Virus record (IMG/VR): IMGVR_UViG_3300020021_000045
Location: 1-26,544 of that record
Source of the DNA: a virus
Strand: one strand, 5' to 3'
DNA length: 26,544 bases
Below, one piece after another: positions 8,001 to 16,897 of this stretch. The stretch's first letter is position 1. Each line of letters opens with the position of its first letter. The notes beneath the pieces were generated by a model. It had not been told where the DNA came from and made no database searches. It saw only the letters and a program-made list of their open reading frames with translations. The position numbers and the translations under genes are program-made.

Positions 8001-11000
8001 TGAAGAATAATTATGACTAAAATTAGTAGGCTTACTGTAAGCAGATTTATAATTACTAATAGGATCAACAGCTAGATTCTGTAATCCTGCTACATCACTT
8101 CTATATTGTTTCTGTAAGTTAAGTTGATTACTTAAACCTTGAGCATAAGTAGGTAAACCTCCATATGAATGGTAGGAAGGATCAATACCTTGATTCATTA
8201 ACGTCAACTCTTTCAAGAATTTAGTTGTACCCTTATTTGATACAACATATTCTTTCGGAGTCAACATTGCAGGTATAGTATCAGTGCCTTTAGAAATGAA
8301 AGTACTTTGATCAACCACTCCACCATCTTGATAGTATTTAGTTAATCCTCCGCCATATTTATGGGCAATACTTACGCTACTATTTTTTAGATTAAAAGAG
8401 CATTGCTCACTTGATTCCGGATTATTAAAACATTGTTGAGCAATATCTGAATAATTTTTTCCACCCTCTGAATAATAATTCTCAAACCCTCCATGAGCAT
8501 GGCTTGATTCATTATAGTTCTCAAATGACACGCCCCCACTAGAATAATTCCCTAATCCTATTATTCCTCTGGTTGATTCTCCACCCATACTTTTATTAGA
8601 TGTATTGCTTGCCTTCAACAAACGTGTCAGATAGGCTTGACCAGATGGAGTAGCAAGAAGCTCAGTTGTGCTCTTGCCTTCGAGGAAACCATGCTCTTTA
8701 GCTTGTTTGCTTATGAATGATGCGTCATGAGTTATGCCAGGAGCAACTGTAACTTTAGCATCTAAGGGTTTACCCATATGCTGTTGAAATATACTCGTTG
8801 TATGTATTATATCTCCAAGTGAAGCAGGAATCTCAGCAGTTGGTTGATAAATTTGTTTTAAGAAATCACTATCTATATCACTAACAGTTGTTTGTTGTTT
8901 AGAATGCTCTAATTCATGCCTTAATGTGCCTAATTTATCTAAACTAACTTTTGAAACTTCTTTATTTAATTTAATTATGTTACTTGATTCACTATAAGTT
9001 GAAACATTTTGATTCCTAAGTATTTCAGGCGCAGTACCTTTATAATCTTGTAAAGCAAAACTAAATGATGCAGGTGTTATTTGGCCAACAGGATAACCTT
9101 GTTTCTCTGCTGCACTGATAAGCTCTTTACGAGGATTAATACCATGTAACTTACTATTTAAATTTACTGCACCTTCAGGGTTCTTAATCATAAGCCCCAT
9201 GATTTTATCTGAAGCTTTATGCGCTGAACCTAATGAACTGCCTTCTTTAGCATTCCATTGTAGAAGTAATTCATTAATAATATTATCAGGATCAGTTATT
9301 TTACCACCTTCAGCATAGTATCCACCTTTATAGAAACCTACAGGATTAATCTCTGGTATAATTGGAGATGATTTGAAACCAGGGGTAACTGAAGCTAAAG
9401 AAGAAACAGGAGCAGGAGCAAATGCTGCTTCAGGAATATTAACTACTGGAGTAGGGTAAGGTGGCACCACAGGTTGAATAATATCTGGTCTCTTAGGAGT
9501 AACACCTTGAATACGTTTCTCTGCTTCAATATTTATTCTGTGTCTTTCACGAGCTTCTTCAAGTTGATTAAATAAATCTTTAGGTTTAGGAGGAGGATTA
9601 TTTCCATACTCACTTGTATACGGACCTTTAGGTATAGGTAAATCAAAGTAAGGTTTATACTTGCTTCCTGGATTCTCTTTTAAAACCTTACTTGCATCAC
9701 TGGCAGCAATTCTTTGAATAGTATCAACATGCTTACTCGCATTAATATTTAAATTAGTTAAGTCTTGTTGCTCTTGGATATATGAATCCAATTCTTTCTG
9801 CGTAGGTGCTGGATTATTTCCATACTTATCCGTGTAAGGGCCACGAGAATAAGGTAACCTAGGATAAGGTTTATAAGAAGTAGTTGCAGAAATAACTTTT
9901 GCATGATTCTCTGCAATTCTATCAGCAAGTAATGTGCGTGTATTAGCTTCTACATTTATTTTATGTATATCTGTATTTTTTTGAGTTAGTTCATCCAGAA
10001 TTCTTTGACTAGGTGCAGGATTAGTTCCGAATTGACTTGTATATGGACCTTTAGAAATTGGAAGAGAGAAATCAGGTTTATAATTAAGATTAGATACATT
10101 GAAAGCATTAGGTCGTTGTATAGGTGTTATGCCTACAACACCTTGCTTCACTGTTTGAATAAATCCTGGTGGCACATATTGTTTACTTATATCGGCAGTT
10201 GCGCCTATCTGACTTTGCTTGACTGTTTGAACAAATCCTGGTGGTACATAATGCTTACTTAAATCAGTAGTTATATGTGGAATATTTTGTTGTATTGTTT
10301 GAATGAAACCCGGTGAAACTTTAGTTTTAGGTTTCAAGAAGTTTTTACTGAAATTATTAAGATACTTAAGTATTAATTGTGAGAGATCTAATTGCCCACC
10401 TTCAGCTAAATATTTTACTAAACCTCCCGTATAACCCTGCGTAGCATCATCGATCATGCTCGTAATAATATCAGTAGCAAATGATCCTGTAGAACCTAGA
10501 TTTCTTTTAGTTATTGCTATCGAATCTTTAAGTGATGTATCACCACCTTCTTCAAAATATCCACTCTTCATACTTTCTAATGTGGTTCTATATTTCTTTG
10601 TTTTATCTGCTGGCATCACATATTCATTAGGTGATAACATAGCAGGGATAGTATCTGTGCCTTTCGGGATGAAACCTCCCTCAGCGTAGTATTTCGTTAC
10701 TCCACCTTTCTCATATAAATAATGTATATTTCTTCCAGGTATATCTTTATATAGATCTCCCTTGTAGGGTTGTCTTGTTATCATCCCTCCTTCCTGATAA
10801 GCTGCTATTAATCCTCCTGCACTCTCTGAATAATTCATTCCTGATGGTTCAGCGGGAAAATCTGGAGTTAACCCTCCACTTGTAAAGTACGGACTTATTA
10901 AACCTCCTTTACTTTCTTCTTGAACAAACCCTGGTGGAACTAATGGAGTAGGTGTTGCAGGTGGCCGAAAAGCACTTTCATAAGGTATTACTGAACCAAC

Positions 11001-14000
11001 ATACGCACTTTCAGGAATAGAAGTATTAATAGCTTTCGCAGGAGGTATAAGTTGTGCTTCCTGCTCTTTAGAAAGTGGCGTATTAGTTTTGATTATTTGG
11101 TTAATATTATTAGATGCTTGCTCAATATTAGATGTAAGTGTATTAATTACTCTACTTAATGCTGGAGCATCTTTACTTAAACTCTCTTTCAATGCATTGA
11201 ATTCTGCAGCTGTACCTGTTAGAGCTTGAGGCAATGACCCAGAAAGAATTTGCTCTATTGATTTCTTTTGAGTCTCTAATTCTTTAACATTAATCTGTGT
11301 AGATGTTACTGTTTCTTTTCTTTTCTCTAATTCAGGTACAAGTTTTGCTATACCTTCTACACTAATTTTTGTTAATTTAAATAGGTCACCTAGAGTAGAA
11401 GTAGTATCGTATCCTTTCTCATTTTTACCAGTTACTATTGGTACAGTAGAAAATAATTTACTTTTATTCTCGAAATCTTCAAGTTGTTTAAGTACATCTG
11501 GTGCTTTCTCTGGATTAAGTCTTAAATTCTCAATCGGTGCAACTAAATCCCTAAAGGCATTTTTAATATCAGCACCTTCTTGTTGGGATACAATACCTGG
11601 TTCAGTGTGAAACACTGTTGAACCTGAGGAACCTATTGCAGTCCCTATTCTATTAATATTTGTTCCAGCCTCAAATGATAATTTGCCGTATTGACCAGTT
11701 AATTTAGTTAACTGGTCTTGATTATCTTTTATTACTTGAGTAGCTTTAATAATATCTGTAGTTAATTTTTGTATCCCAGTCTCAACATTAGTTATATCTA
11801 AAGCCTCTTTGCCTATACTTTTCTTTGCATCCTCAAATTTATCTATTGCAGTTTTAAATTCACTAACTTGTTTCTTTAATGTTGAACTAATATCTATCCG
11901 CTCAGGTATATTTACAGTACCTGTAATTTTATTTATGTCATCAATACCTTTAAGTATTTTAGCCTTAAGTTTATCTAATTCATCTATCCTCTCTTGACCT
12001 TTCTGTGCACGAGTCCTAACCGTTACACCACCAACTATTTCAGGTTCAAGATATTTTCCCGTCTTCTCATTAACTAATGATAAATCTTCAAATTTCTTGT
12101 AATCATCCTTAACCTGCTCAAAAAGTTTTCTTTGCTCTTTAGCTTTATTAGCTGCACTCTCAGCAAATTTGGCTTGAGCTATCGCTTGGTTATTTATAGA
12201 TTGTAGTATTAATTGTTCAACAGATAATCTTAAATGTCCAGCTGCAATAATATCATTATAAGATCCACGTTGTTGCACAAAACTATTCTGTAAACCATTA
12301 GCTAATTGGTAAGCTTCTTGTAGAGTACTATTCAGTCTTTCGAGAGCAGCAGGATTAACTTCAGCTTCTTTGCCTATTGCTGCTGCTCGTTGCTTTAATG
12401 TAGCTATACGGTTAAGAGTCAATGCCGCTTCATTAGGTGATACACCCTGGTAACCAGCTGCTTGGTAATCGCCTTGTGCTGCACCTATTCTAGTCTGGAA
12501 TTGATTCCTCTCGAAATCTAGTGAAGTATCTTTAGCTTTCTGTTTAGCCTCATTACTGTAATCACTAGCTTTCTTGGCAGCACTTTCGATGCCTTGAATA
12601 CCTCTCTCTAAAGAACTTAATGTGAGTTTAAATACGTTACCAGTTTGATTTTCAATATCTTTAAGAAGACTCTTATGCTTAGTGAATTGCGTCTCTAAAA
12701 TATTTATTACAGAAGCCGCTTGTCTAGAATATAAAGTATTCCAAGTCTTAAGATCTTTATTTATCTCACTTGTTATTATTCCTAATCTAGACTTAAATTC
12801 ATCAACATCAACATCTATATTGACTTTTGTTTTCTTATCCAATTGCTCTAGAAGAGCTATATAATCTTCTTTTAATTTCCTTATTATTGCATCAACACCG
12901 AAATACCCTGCAGCGAAACCAGCAACAGCTAATCCAGTTCCACCTACAACTGTTAATGGTGCGGCAATTTTACCTCCACTTGTAGCAGCATAAGCCGCAT
13001 TAGCCGCAGTCGCTCCTAATGTAGCAGTTGTTACAGCCTTGTAAGCTGTTACTATACCTCCAAGAATACTAACTAAACCTTTGATAGCTAATGACGCAAT
13101 ATAAAAACTTCCAACAGCTGAACCTGCTATCACAACTACATCAACTAATTGTTTAAATTTATTAGATAAACCTCCAACTAAATCAGAAACAGTAATAAAA
13201 ACTTGTTGTAACTTAGTAGCAATATCTACAGTAACAACATTTTGTAAACGTGTAGTTTCTTCTTTGAAACGTTGCGCAAAAGTTTCAGATGTTATGCCCT
13301 TAGCTGATTGATAAGTAGCTTGTTGTGTACTTATATTTTTAAGAGCTTCAGCATATTCTTTACCACCATCTGTAGCTAAACCAACAGCAGCTTGCAATTT
13401 ACGTATTTCAGGAAATAATGCGGCTACAGTAACACTACCTGATTCAGCAGCTTTAGCTAACTCATTGATAGCACCAGCCATACCACCTGTTACAGTGATA
13501 AAACCTTTACCATCATCAACGCCATAACTACTAAGAAACTTTTTAAATTCAGCACTAGGTTTCTCGAAAGCTAACAAGAAATTAGCTACACGAGTACCAG
13601 CTTCTTGAGGATTGAAACCTTTCAAAGTTAATAATGTTAATGCTGCACTTACTTCCTCTAAACTAACACCAAGATCACGGGCTAAAGGTCCGGTACGCCC
13701 TAAAACAGCATTAAGCCCTTCAGCTGTTACACGTCCATAATCAATAGTATTAAAGAATAATGAAGCAACATGCTCCGATTCACTTATATCTACACCGAAA
13801 CCTTTAATAGCTGTAGTAAATATACCAACACTATCGTTAAGACTTGAGCCGGTGGTACGTGCGAATTCACTTATAGTTGCTAAGAATTTTTGTGTTTGCT
13901 CAGCATTCTGTGCTACCTGATTACTAAGTGTATCATAACCCGCTGATGCTACTTCAGTTATTGGTTGCCCGAATTGATCAGAAAGTTCTCTAACGGATTT

Positions 14001-16871
14001 CGTCCAAGCCTGTGTTGAAGCTGGTTGATCTTGAGTTATAGTGCGTATCAGTGCTATCTTCTGTCCTAATTCACTTGCAGCTCTTATACCTTCTACCATT
14101 ACATTATTAAGATCACTAAATATTCTATATGTAGCTAATCTAGTAAAAATTCTTGTTTGATCAGTTAATTTTGCAAATGCTCCCGCAAATAATCCAGTAC
14201 GACCAGTTGCAGTAGTTGTAACAGTAGCTAAATTTGATATATCTTTACTTGCCTCTTTAACTGGTTCACTTGCAGCTGGATCAAGAATAGCTTTACTAGC
14301 TATATTCTTTAATGCTTGACTGTATTGATTAGCAGTTATCGAACCACTAGCTAATGAATGAGTTAATTTATCAATAATCTCATTATAACGTTGTACACTA
14401 GCAAATGTGGCAGCAGATGGTAACGGTCCAAAAGTATCCCGTGCACCCTGTACTACAGTAGTATGAGCTTGTGGTAGAGCTTTAGCAAGTGCATCACTTT
14501 TAGCTCGCGCAGCTATACCTATAGCTATATTTAACTGTTCACTATTCTCGGCATTCTTACGAGCATTTGAAGCTTCTACTCCCTTCCTACCAGTTTCAGT
14601 TAATACTTGTCCCAAAACTCTATAAGCCGCAGTTAGATTTTCCAAATGTGGTGCAACAGTTTTCGTAGGATCGAAAGCTGCTGTAGCTGCTTCTAAGTGT
14701 TCAGCGGGTGTAGCTTTGAAAGATGCTGCTTGAGTAGCAACACTTAACTGTGCAGCAGCGTAACGTTTCCTAAAATTAGATACATCAGCTGGTTCAAGAT
14801 CAGGAGATATTATAGGTGGTCCAGCCACACCTTCATATGTAGATTTAGCTAAACGTGCCTGTTGACCAAGTAACTGTTTACCTTCTCTTTGAGGTATAGC
14901 AAACTCTTGATTAAATGCAGTTTTTGCTGCTACTTCAAATTTAGTTGTTAAATCTGTTGCTGTTCTAATTATATCTACAAATTTTTGTAAACTTGAATTA
15001 TCTAATTTTGTTCCACTCAAAGCTGATACAAAAGCTTGTTGAATCTCACCAGCTGAAGCTTTAACATTTAAAGCAGCTTGAGCAGCCTTACTTGCTATCG
15101 TATCAAACGCACTATATAATTTAGCAGCTTGCTCTGGTGGCACATTAGCTAAGACTGGTCGAGGAAGTGCCGCACTGACTTGCTCTTTATTAATTGCATA
15201 TTGTGATATATTGCTTCTAGTAGCTGTAGCATTACTTATATCAAAGGCTTTTTGATTAGCTATATTAACTCTTTCCCTAGCAGTTACTACACCTTCAGTG
15301 GTTCTACGAATATTATCTAAATCATTTGGTACTGCACCCAAACCAGTATGTACTACTCTGACAGCATCTGTTAATTCTTCTAGGCTTGCCTTAGATTTTA
15401 AAGCTTCCTCACCTAATCTAGCAAACGATGTATCTTGTTTAGCTTTTAGACCTATTTCTTGTTCTCTAGTTAAACCTGTTGGTTTAGGGGCAGCACCAGC
15501 AACACCTTCAAAAATTTGTTTACCAGTGTCTGTGTATAATTTCTTAGCAGCAGTAACTTCCCTATATTTAGTGCCCTGTGATTCAGCTAAAGCTTTAGCA
15601 TTTGCTTCTTTGAAAGCATTAACTTGAGCTATTAATTTTACAAACTCGAAGCGTATCGTTTCCAAACCAGCAGTTAAAGGCCCTACACTACGGCCTGATA
15701 ATGCCGCTGATAGAGCCTTGTCTAAATCATGGCTTGATACATTTAATCTTTGAGCTTCTGTACTAACACGTCTTAACTGTGCAATATATCCTATCTCAAG
15801 ATCTTCAGTTTTTTTCGGAGTAACTAAAGGTATAGTTGTAGGTGGACCTAATTTAGATTCTACTTTAGTCGCAATCTTTTGAGTGAATGGATCTAAACCT
15901 TCTCTCGATTCCCTAAGAAAATTCAACTGTTTAGCTGATGCACCTGCTGCTGCACTACCTATCGCGTTAAGAGCATTCTTGACTTCAAGATAAGCTCTAG
16001 CTATCCCTAAAGCTTGTGGTTCTAAATTAGCGAAATCGCCTTTACCTAATTTAATAAATAATGATTCTAACTGTTCTTTAGGTACTTCTGTTTGACGAAC
16101 TGATGTAGTTAATCTTTCCCCTGCTTCTTGAACTCTCAGTATTTCACTTGCTGAAGCACCTCCTAATTTAGCTGGAGGTATAAGTGTTCGAGCAAAATTG
16201 TCTCCCTTAATTTTGGCAGCGCTAGCTAGATTCTCTGGTCCAGTTAGATGGGCTATACTATCTTGTATGTAACCTGTAGTATTGGTTAGAACAGAAGCAT
16301 TTTTCTGTAATCTATTGAAAGCTGTACTGACATTCGTTAACCCTTGAGTCAACGGTCCAGCTATAGGTGCACCTGCACTTAAACTAGTTAATATAGTTTT
16401 CAGTTCTTCAGCACTTGCTCCAGATTTCCTTATAGCATCGTTAAGTGCATTGAAATCTTTAGTTATTTTGCCTTGATCAGTTGATTTCAAATCTTTAGTT
16501 GTACTGTAATCAACTGCTTTAGGAGCTACTTTACTCGCTTTCTCATTAGATTCAGCTAATTTTGTTAATTGTAATGCATATTCACGAGCCGCTTTAGCAC
16601 CATCAGTAAATTTAATAACATTACCTTTAAGAGTGGCACCAAGAACTTCATTATCTTTACTGAGTTGTACAGTGGCTTTACCGGCTCCTTCAACAGAATA
16701 TGTAATTAATGCTCCAAGTTTTTTACCATCACTATCGTACTTCTGAACTATACGTTCTAATGATTTTATTCCATTAGTGGCAAATTTTTCCAAAGCCTGG
16801 GCAGCTATCCCAGCTTTCTCAACTATATCATCGACATCCATGCCTAATACAGTTACATTATCATCAGCCAA
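5094..16871 (-). CDS. Giant tape measure protein with three metallopeptidase-like domains
   Basis: This 3925-residue protein sets tail length and enters the tail lumen. Start is TTG (16871) because an in-frame TGA lies just upstream; the AAGGA site is about 13 nt away, so initiation may be weak, with ATG at residue 11 as the alternative. Residues 1-900 hold six or seven helical repeats of about 115-130 aa. A phage-tail tape-measure core (TP901/PhageMin_Tail type) spans about 910-1205, with GFGVDISESEHVASLFFN and LARDLGVSLEEVSAALTLL. Hydrophobic helices follow at 1244-1327, which may form the membrane-inserting part, then coiled coil to about 1950. The C-terminal half has Gly-Gly linkers, four KGTDTIPAML(S/T)P motifs, short tandem repeats, three HExxH-like domains (about 2528-2756, 2998-3208, 3244-3487), a coiled coil (about 3570-3720) and a typical end, LRREIRKGSIDETFF. 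Tape measure identity is firm. Peptidase function is inferred. Confidence 0.95.
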   Translation of the reverse strand: MADDNVTVLGMDVDDIVEKAGIAAQALEKFATNGIKSLERIVQKYDSDGKKLGALITYSVEGAGKATVQLSKDNEVLGATLKGNVIKFTDGAKAAREYALQLTKLAESNEKASKVAPKAVDYSTTKDLKSTDQGKITKDFNALNDAIRKSGASAEELKTILTSLSAGAPIAGPLTQGLTNVSTAFNRLQKNASVLTNTTGYIQDSIAHLTGPENLASAAKIKGDNFARTLIPPAKLGGASASEILRVQEAGERLTTSVRQTEVPKEQLESLFIKLGKGDFANLEPQALGIARAYLEVKNALNAIGSAAAGASAKQLNFLRESREGLDPFTQKIATKVESKLGPPTTIPLVTPKKTEDLEIGYIAQLRRVSTEAQRLNVSSHDLDKALSAALSGRSVGPLTAGLETIRFEFVKLIAQVNAFKEANAKALAESQGTKYREVTAAKKLYTDTGKQIFEGVAGAAPKPTGLTREQEIGLKAKQDTSFARLGEEALKSKASLEELTDAVRVVHTGLGAVPNDLDNIRRTTEGVVTARERVNIANQKAFDISNATATRSNISQYAINKEQVSAALPRPVLANVPPEQAAKLYSAFDTIASKAAQAALNVKASAGEIQQAFVSALSGTKLDNSSLQKFVDIIRTATDLTTKFEVAAKTAFNQEFAIPQREGKQLLGQQARLAKSTYEGVAGPPIISPDLEPADVSNFRKRYAAAQLSVATQAASFKATPAEHLEAATAAFDPTKTVAPHLENLTAAYRVLGQVLTETGRKGVEASNARKNAENSEQLNIAIGIAARAKSDALAKALPQAHTTVVQGARDTFGPLPSAATFASVQRYNEIIDKLTHSLASGSITANQYSQALKNIASKAILDPAASEPVKEASKDISNLATVTTTATGRTGLFAGAFAKLTDQTRIFTRLATYRIFSDLNNVMVEGIRAASELGQKIALIRTITQDQPASTQAWTKSVRELSDQFGQPITEVASAGYDTLSNQVAQNAEQTQKFLATISEFARTTGSSLNDSVGIFTTAIKGFGVDISESEHVASLFFNTIDYGRVTAEGLNAVLGRTGPLARDLGVSLEEVSAALTLLTLKGFNPQEAGTRVANFLLAFEKPSAEFKKFLSSYGVDDGKGFITVTGGMAGAINELAKAAESGSVTVAALFPEIRKLQAAVGLATDGGKEYAEALKNISTQQATYQSAKGITSETFAQRFKEETTRLQNVVTVDIATKLQQVFITVSDLVGGLSNKFKQLVDVVVIAGSAVGSFYIASLAIKGLVSILGGIVTAYKAVTTATLGATAANAAYAATSGGKIAAPLTVVGGTGLAVAGFAAGYFGVDAIIRKLKEDYIALLEQLDKKTKVNIDVDVDEFKSRLGIITSEINKDLKTWNTLYSRQAASVINILETQFTKHKSLLKDIENQTGNVFKLTLSSLERGIQGIESAAKKASDYSNEAKQKAKDTSLDFERNQFQTRIGAAQGDYQAAGYQGVSPNEAALTLNRIATLKQRAAAIGKEAEVNPAALERLNSTLQEAYQLANGLQNSFVQQRGSYNDIIAAGHLRLSVEQLILQSINNQAIAQAKFAESAANKAKEQRKLFEQVKDDYKKFEDLSLVNEKTGKYLEPEIVGGVTVRTRAQKGQERIDELDKLKAKILKGIDDINKITGTVNIPERIDISSTLKKQVSEFKTAIDKFEDAKKSIGKEALDITNVETGIQKLTTDIIKATQVIKDNQDQLTKLTGQYGKLSFEAGTNINRIGTAIGSSGSTVFHTEPGIVSQQEGADIKNAFRDLVAPIENLRLNPEKAPDVLKQLEDFENKSKLFSTVPIVTGKNEKGYDTTSTLGDLFKLTKISVEGIAKLVPELEKRKETVTSTQINVKELETQKKSIEQILSGSLPQALTGTAAEFNALKESLSKDAPALSRVINTLTSNIEQASNNINQIIKTNTPLSKEQEAQLIPPAKAINTSIPESAYVGSVIPYESAFRPPATPTPLVPPGFVQEESKGGLISPYFTSGGLTPDFPAEPSGMNYSESAGGLIAAYQEGGMITRQPYKGDLYKDIPGRNIHYLYEKGGVTKYYAEGGFIPKGTDTIPAMLSPNEYVMPADKTKKYRTTLESMKSGYFEEGGDTSLKDSIAITKRNLGSTGSFATDIITSMIDDATQGYTGGLVKYLAEGGQLDLSQLILKYLNNFSKNFLKPKTKVSPGFIQTIQQNIPHITTDLSKHYVPPGFVQTVKQSQIGATADISKQYVPPGFIQTVKQGVVGITPIQRPNAFNVSNLNYKPDFSLPISKGPYTSQFGTNPAPSQRILDELTQKNTDIHKINVEANTRTLLADRIAENHAKVISATTSYKPYPRLPYSRGPYTDKYGNNPAPTQKELDSYIQEQQDLTNLNINASKHVDTIQRIAASDASKVLKENPGSKYKPYFDLPIPKGPYTSEYGNNPPPKPKDLFNQLEEARERHRINIEAEKRIQGVTPKRPDIIQPVVPPYPTPVVNIPEAAFAPAPVSSLASVTPGFKSSPIIPEINPVGFYKGGYYAEGGKITDPDNIINELLLQWNAKEGSSLGSAHKASDKIMGLMIKNPEGAVNLNSKLHGINPRKELISAAEKQGYPVGQITPASFSFALQDYKGTAPEILRNQNVSTYSESSNIIKLNKEVSKVSLDKLGTLRHELEHSKQQTTVSDIDSDFLKQIYQPTAEIPASLGDIIHTTSIFQQHMGKPLDAKVTVAPGITHDASFISKQAKEHGFLEGKSTTELLATPSGQAYLTRLLKASNTSNKSMGGESTRGIIGLGNYSSGGVSFENYNESSHAHGGFENYYSEGGKNYSDIAQQCFNNPESSEQCSFNLKNSSVSIAHKYGGGLTKYYQDGGVVDQSTFISKGTDTIPAMLTPKEYVVSNKGTTKFLKELTLMNQGIDPSYHSYGGLPTYAQGLSNQLNLQKQYRSDVAGLQNLAVDPISNYKSAYSKPTNFSHNYSSGGVTFENYNMSDHVSNLSKTNSNVGFENYYQDGGNVRNNIIPEDVAISNLISHWNLLSSKGDVSESASKIESLLAANPKGAANLEHHLHGKPFGTLNLVDAAQTQGYPTGQVTPASFRNVAQAFSGSTPAIVKNQLETQYIDNKINLKSQEKLLNIDTLGSLKHQLEHVKQGNVPTEIPAVLGDYAHIAQSFKQYTGKPIYANVEVAPGVIHDANWIAQQAEKHGLFKGKSATEILATPSGQSYIKRLLDASSVDTKTFSNPFESSDSSYSSKALGYHQEGGLTDSNTVLNNIISHWNIEGAKSSIGKDKDASGEIVKLMAGNHMGAINLVNKLHTDELRKSIVDYAVSKGYPQDKITPASVNAILNTWQGKTPTIIPHQSTSNSAMIQSPFSRVGITAFDKLGITLADKNVTNIDRLGALRHEMEHTKQVIDVGNVSSPKIPNFKGLTSITASEIPASLGDIPYTAQVFKQHMKEPLNFPVKLSPNITHDADWMAKQAEKHGFFSGRSTTELLATPSGQSYLTRLLDDSATNKYMGGLVKYFQEGGKNIFVPKGTDTIPAMLSPNEFVVSTKGSLKFLPQLEMINQGIDPWKMYKGGLVKYFQEGGTEESGSSLGQLNLNSDNQIIDGPNINDISNQITSKVSGSVNNLNTNVSKANNVVEKLHSNVVNSSTLSNKLNEQSTVANTAYKNLGGSLSKVSNVDSKIQTNINDARSTSTSLTSKVSSANSVSESLASKIGIAKSLIKQLDSKSQGSSQRAPSPQAQASQNFGLSSQGFVNSSFSQPGSEAQLSQGIAASAGFTGNYGSSSFGGVVSGAADSVATATGIDFSTFAFAKGGMVPESISYYSKGTDTIPAMLSPKEYVINAANTSKFLPQLESMNKGIDPYTFPEYHAEGGMIASFIPQVFTPSTQYYNTGGSVQSHTTNVGDIHLNVTHTSRDPNFGKTIAEQLRREIRKGSIDETFFKKG
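6413..7142 (-). other. Metallopeptidase-like domain 3 of tape measure (HEMEH)
   Basis: About residues 3244-3487. It repeats the layout: YPQDKITPASV, LRHEMEH (H3380, E3381, H3384 at 6720-6734), SEIPASLGD with E3412, and EKHGFFSGRSTTELLATPSG. All candidate catalytic and zinc-binding residues are present. The distance from the second His to the Glu is 28 residues. Confidence 0.6.
7250..7880 (-). other. Metallopeptidase-like domain 2 of tape measure (HQLEH, probably inactive)
   Basis: About residues 2998-3208. It is collinear with domains 1 and 3 (YPTGQVTPASF, LKHQLEH, TEIPAVLGD, EKHGLFKGKSATEILATPSG). The catalytic Glu of HExxH is Gln3122 (HQLEH at 7497-7511), while both His and E3134 remain. 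Zinc binding may persist without catalysis. The spacing from the second His to the Glu is shorter (9 residues). Confidence 0.6.
8605..9292 (-). other. Metallopeptidase-like domain 1 of tape measure (HELEH)
   Basis: About residues 2528-2756 of the tape measure. An N-terminal helical part ends with YPVGQITPASF. The motif LRHELEH follows (H2652, E2653, H2656 at 8904-8918), with E2680 in AEIPASLGD 24 residues after the second His, a candidate third zinc ligand. The domain ends with KEHGFLEGKSTTELLATPSG. The HExxH...E layout matches zinc metallopeptidases of the gluzincin type, but no family could be assigned from sequence reading alone. Confidence 0.6.
9590..10090 (-). repeat. KGPYT-type tandem repeat in tape measure (3 units)
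   Basis: Three units of roughly 65-75 residues begin with YKP.(F/P).LP, then (K/R)GPYT(S/D).(Y/F)G.NP.P, then a charged helix of about 40 residues (NVEANTRTLLADRIAENH, NINASKHVDTIQRIA, NIEAEKRIQGV). The units alternate a short Pro-rich turn and a helix, which would make a stiff extended linker between the coiled-coil part and the peptidase-like part. Confidence 0.75.
10150..10320 (-). repeat. 24-residue tandem repeat in tape measure (PGF(V/I)QT)
   Basis: Three units with an exact 72-nt period: the PGF codons recur at about 10161, 10233 and 10305. The peptides are SPGFIQTIQQ, PPGFVQTVKQ and PPGFIQTVKQ, each followed by a short segment with a D(L/I)SK.YV pattern in the first two. The nucleotide similarity is high enough to indicate recent tandem duplication. 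Confidence 0.8.
14230..16480 (-). repeat. Tape measure N-terminal helical repeats (6-7 units)
   Basis: Within the tape measure gene, residues about 130-880 contain diverged units of about 115-130 aa. Each has a helix starting with a Ser/Thr cap and an acidic stretch, then a Gly-containing turn and a second helix. Examples are GASAEELKTILTSLSAGAP, VSSHDLDKALSAALSGRSV, KASLEELTDAVRVVHTGLG, KASAGEIQQAFVSALSGTK and KATPAEHLEAATAAFDPTK. A further shared piece, (F/Y)EGVAG.P, occurs twice. The repeats probably form extended helical hairpins that lengthen the ruler. Confidence 0.6.
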
Positions 16872-16897
16872 TGATCACATCATTTCCTTGAAAATTA

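Noticed and set aside
5094-16871. Several plus-strand open frames of 60-109 codons inside the tape measure gene (for example near 10005, 10456 and 15298)
   Set aside because: They lie antisense to a clearly coding repeat-rich gene, lack ribosome sites and show no domain features.
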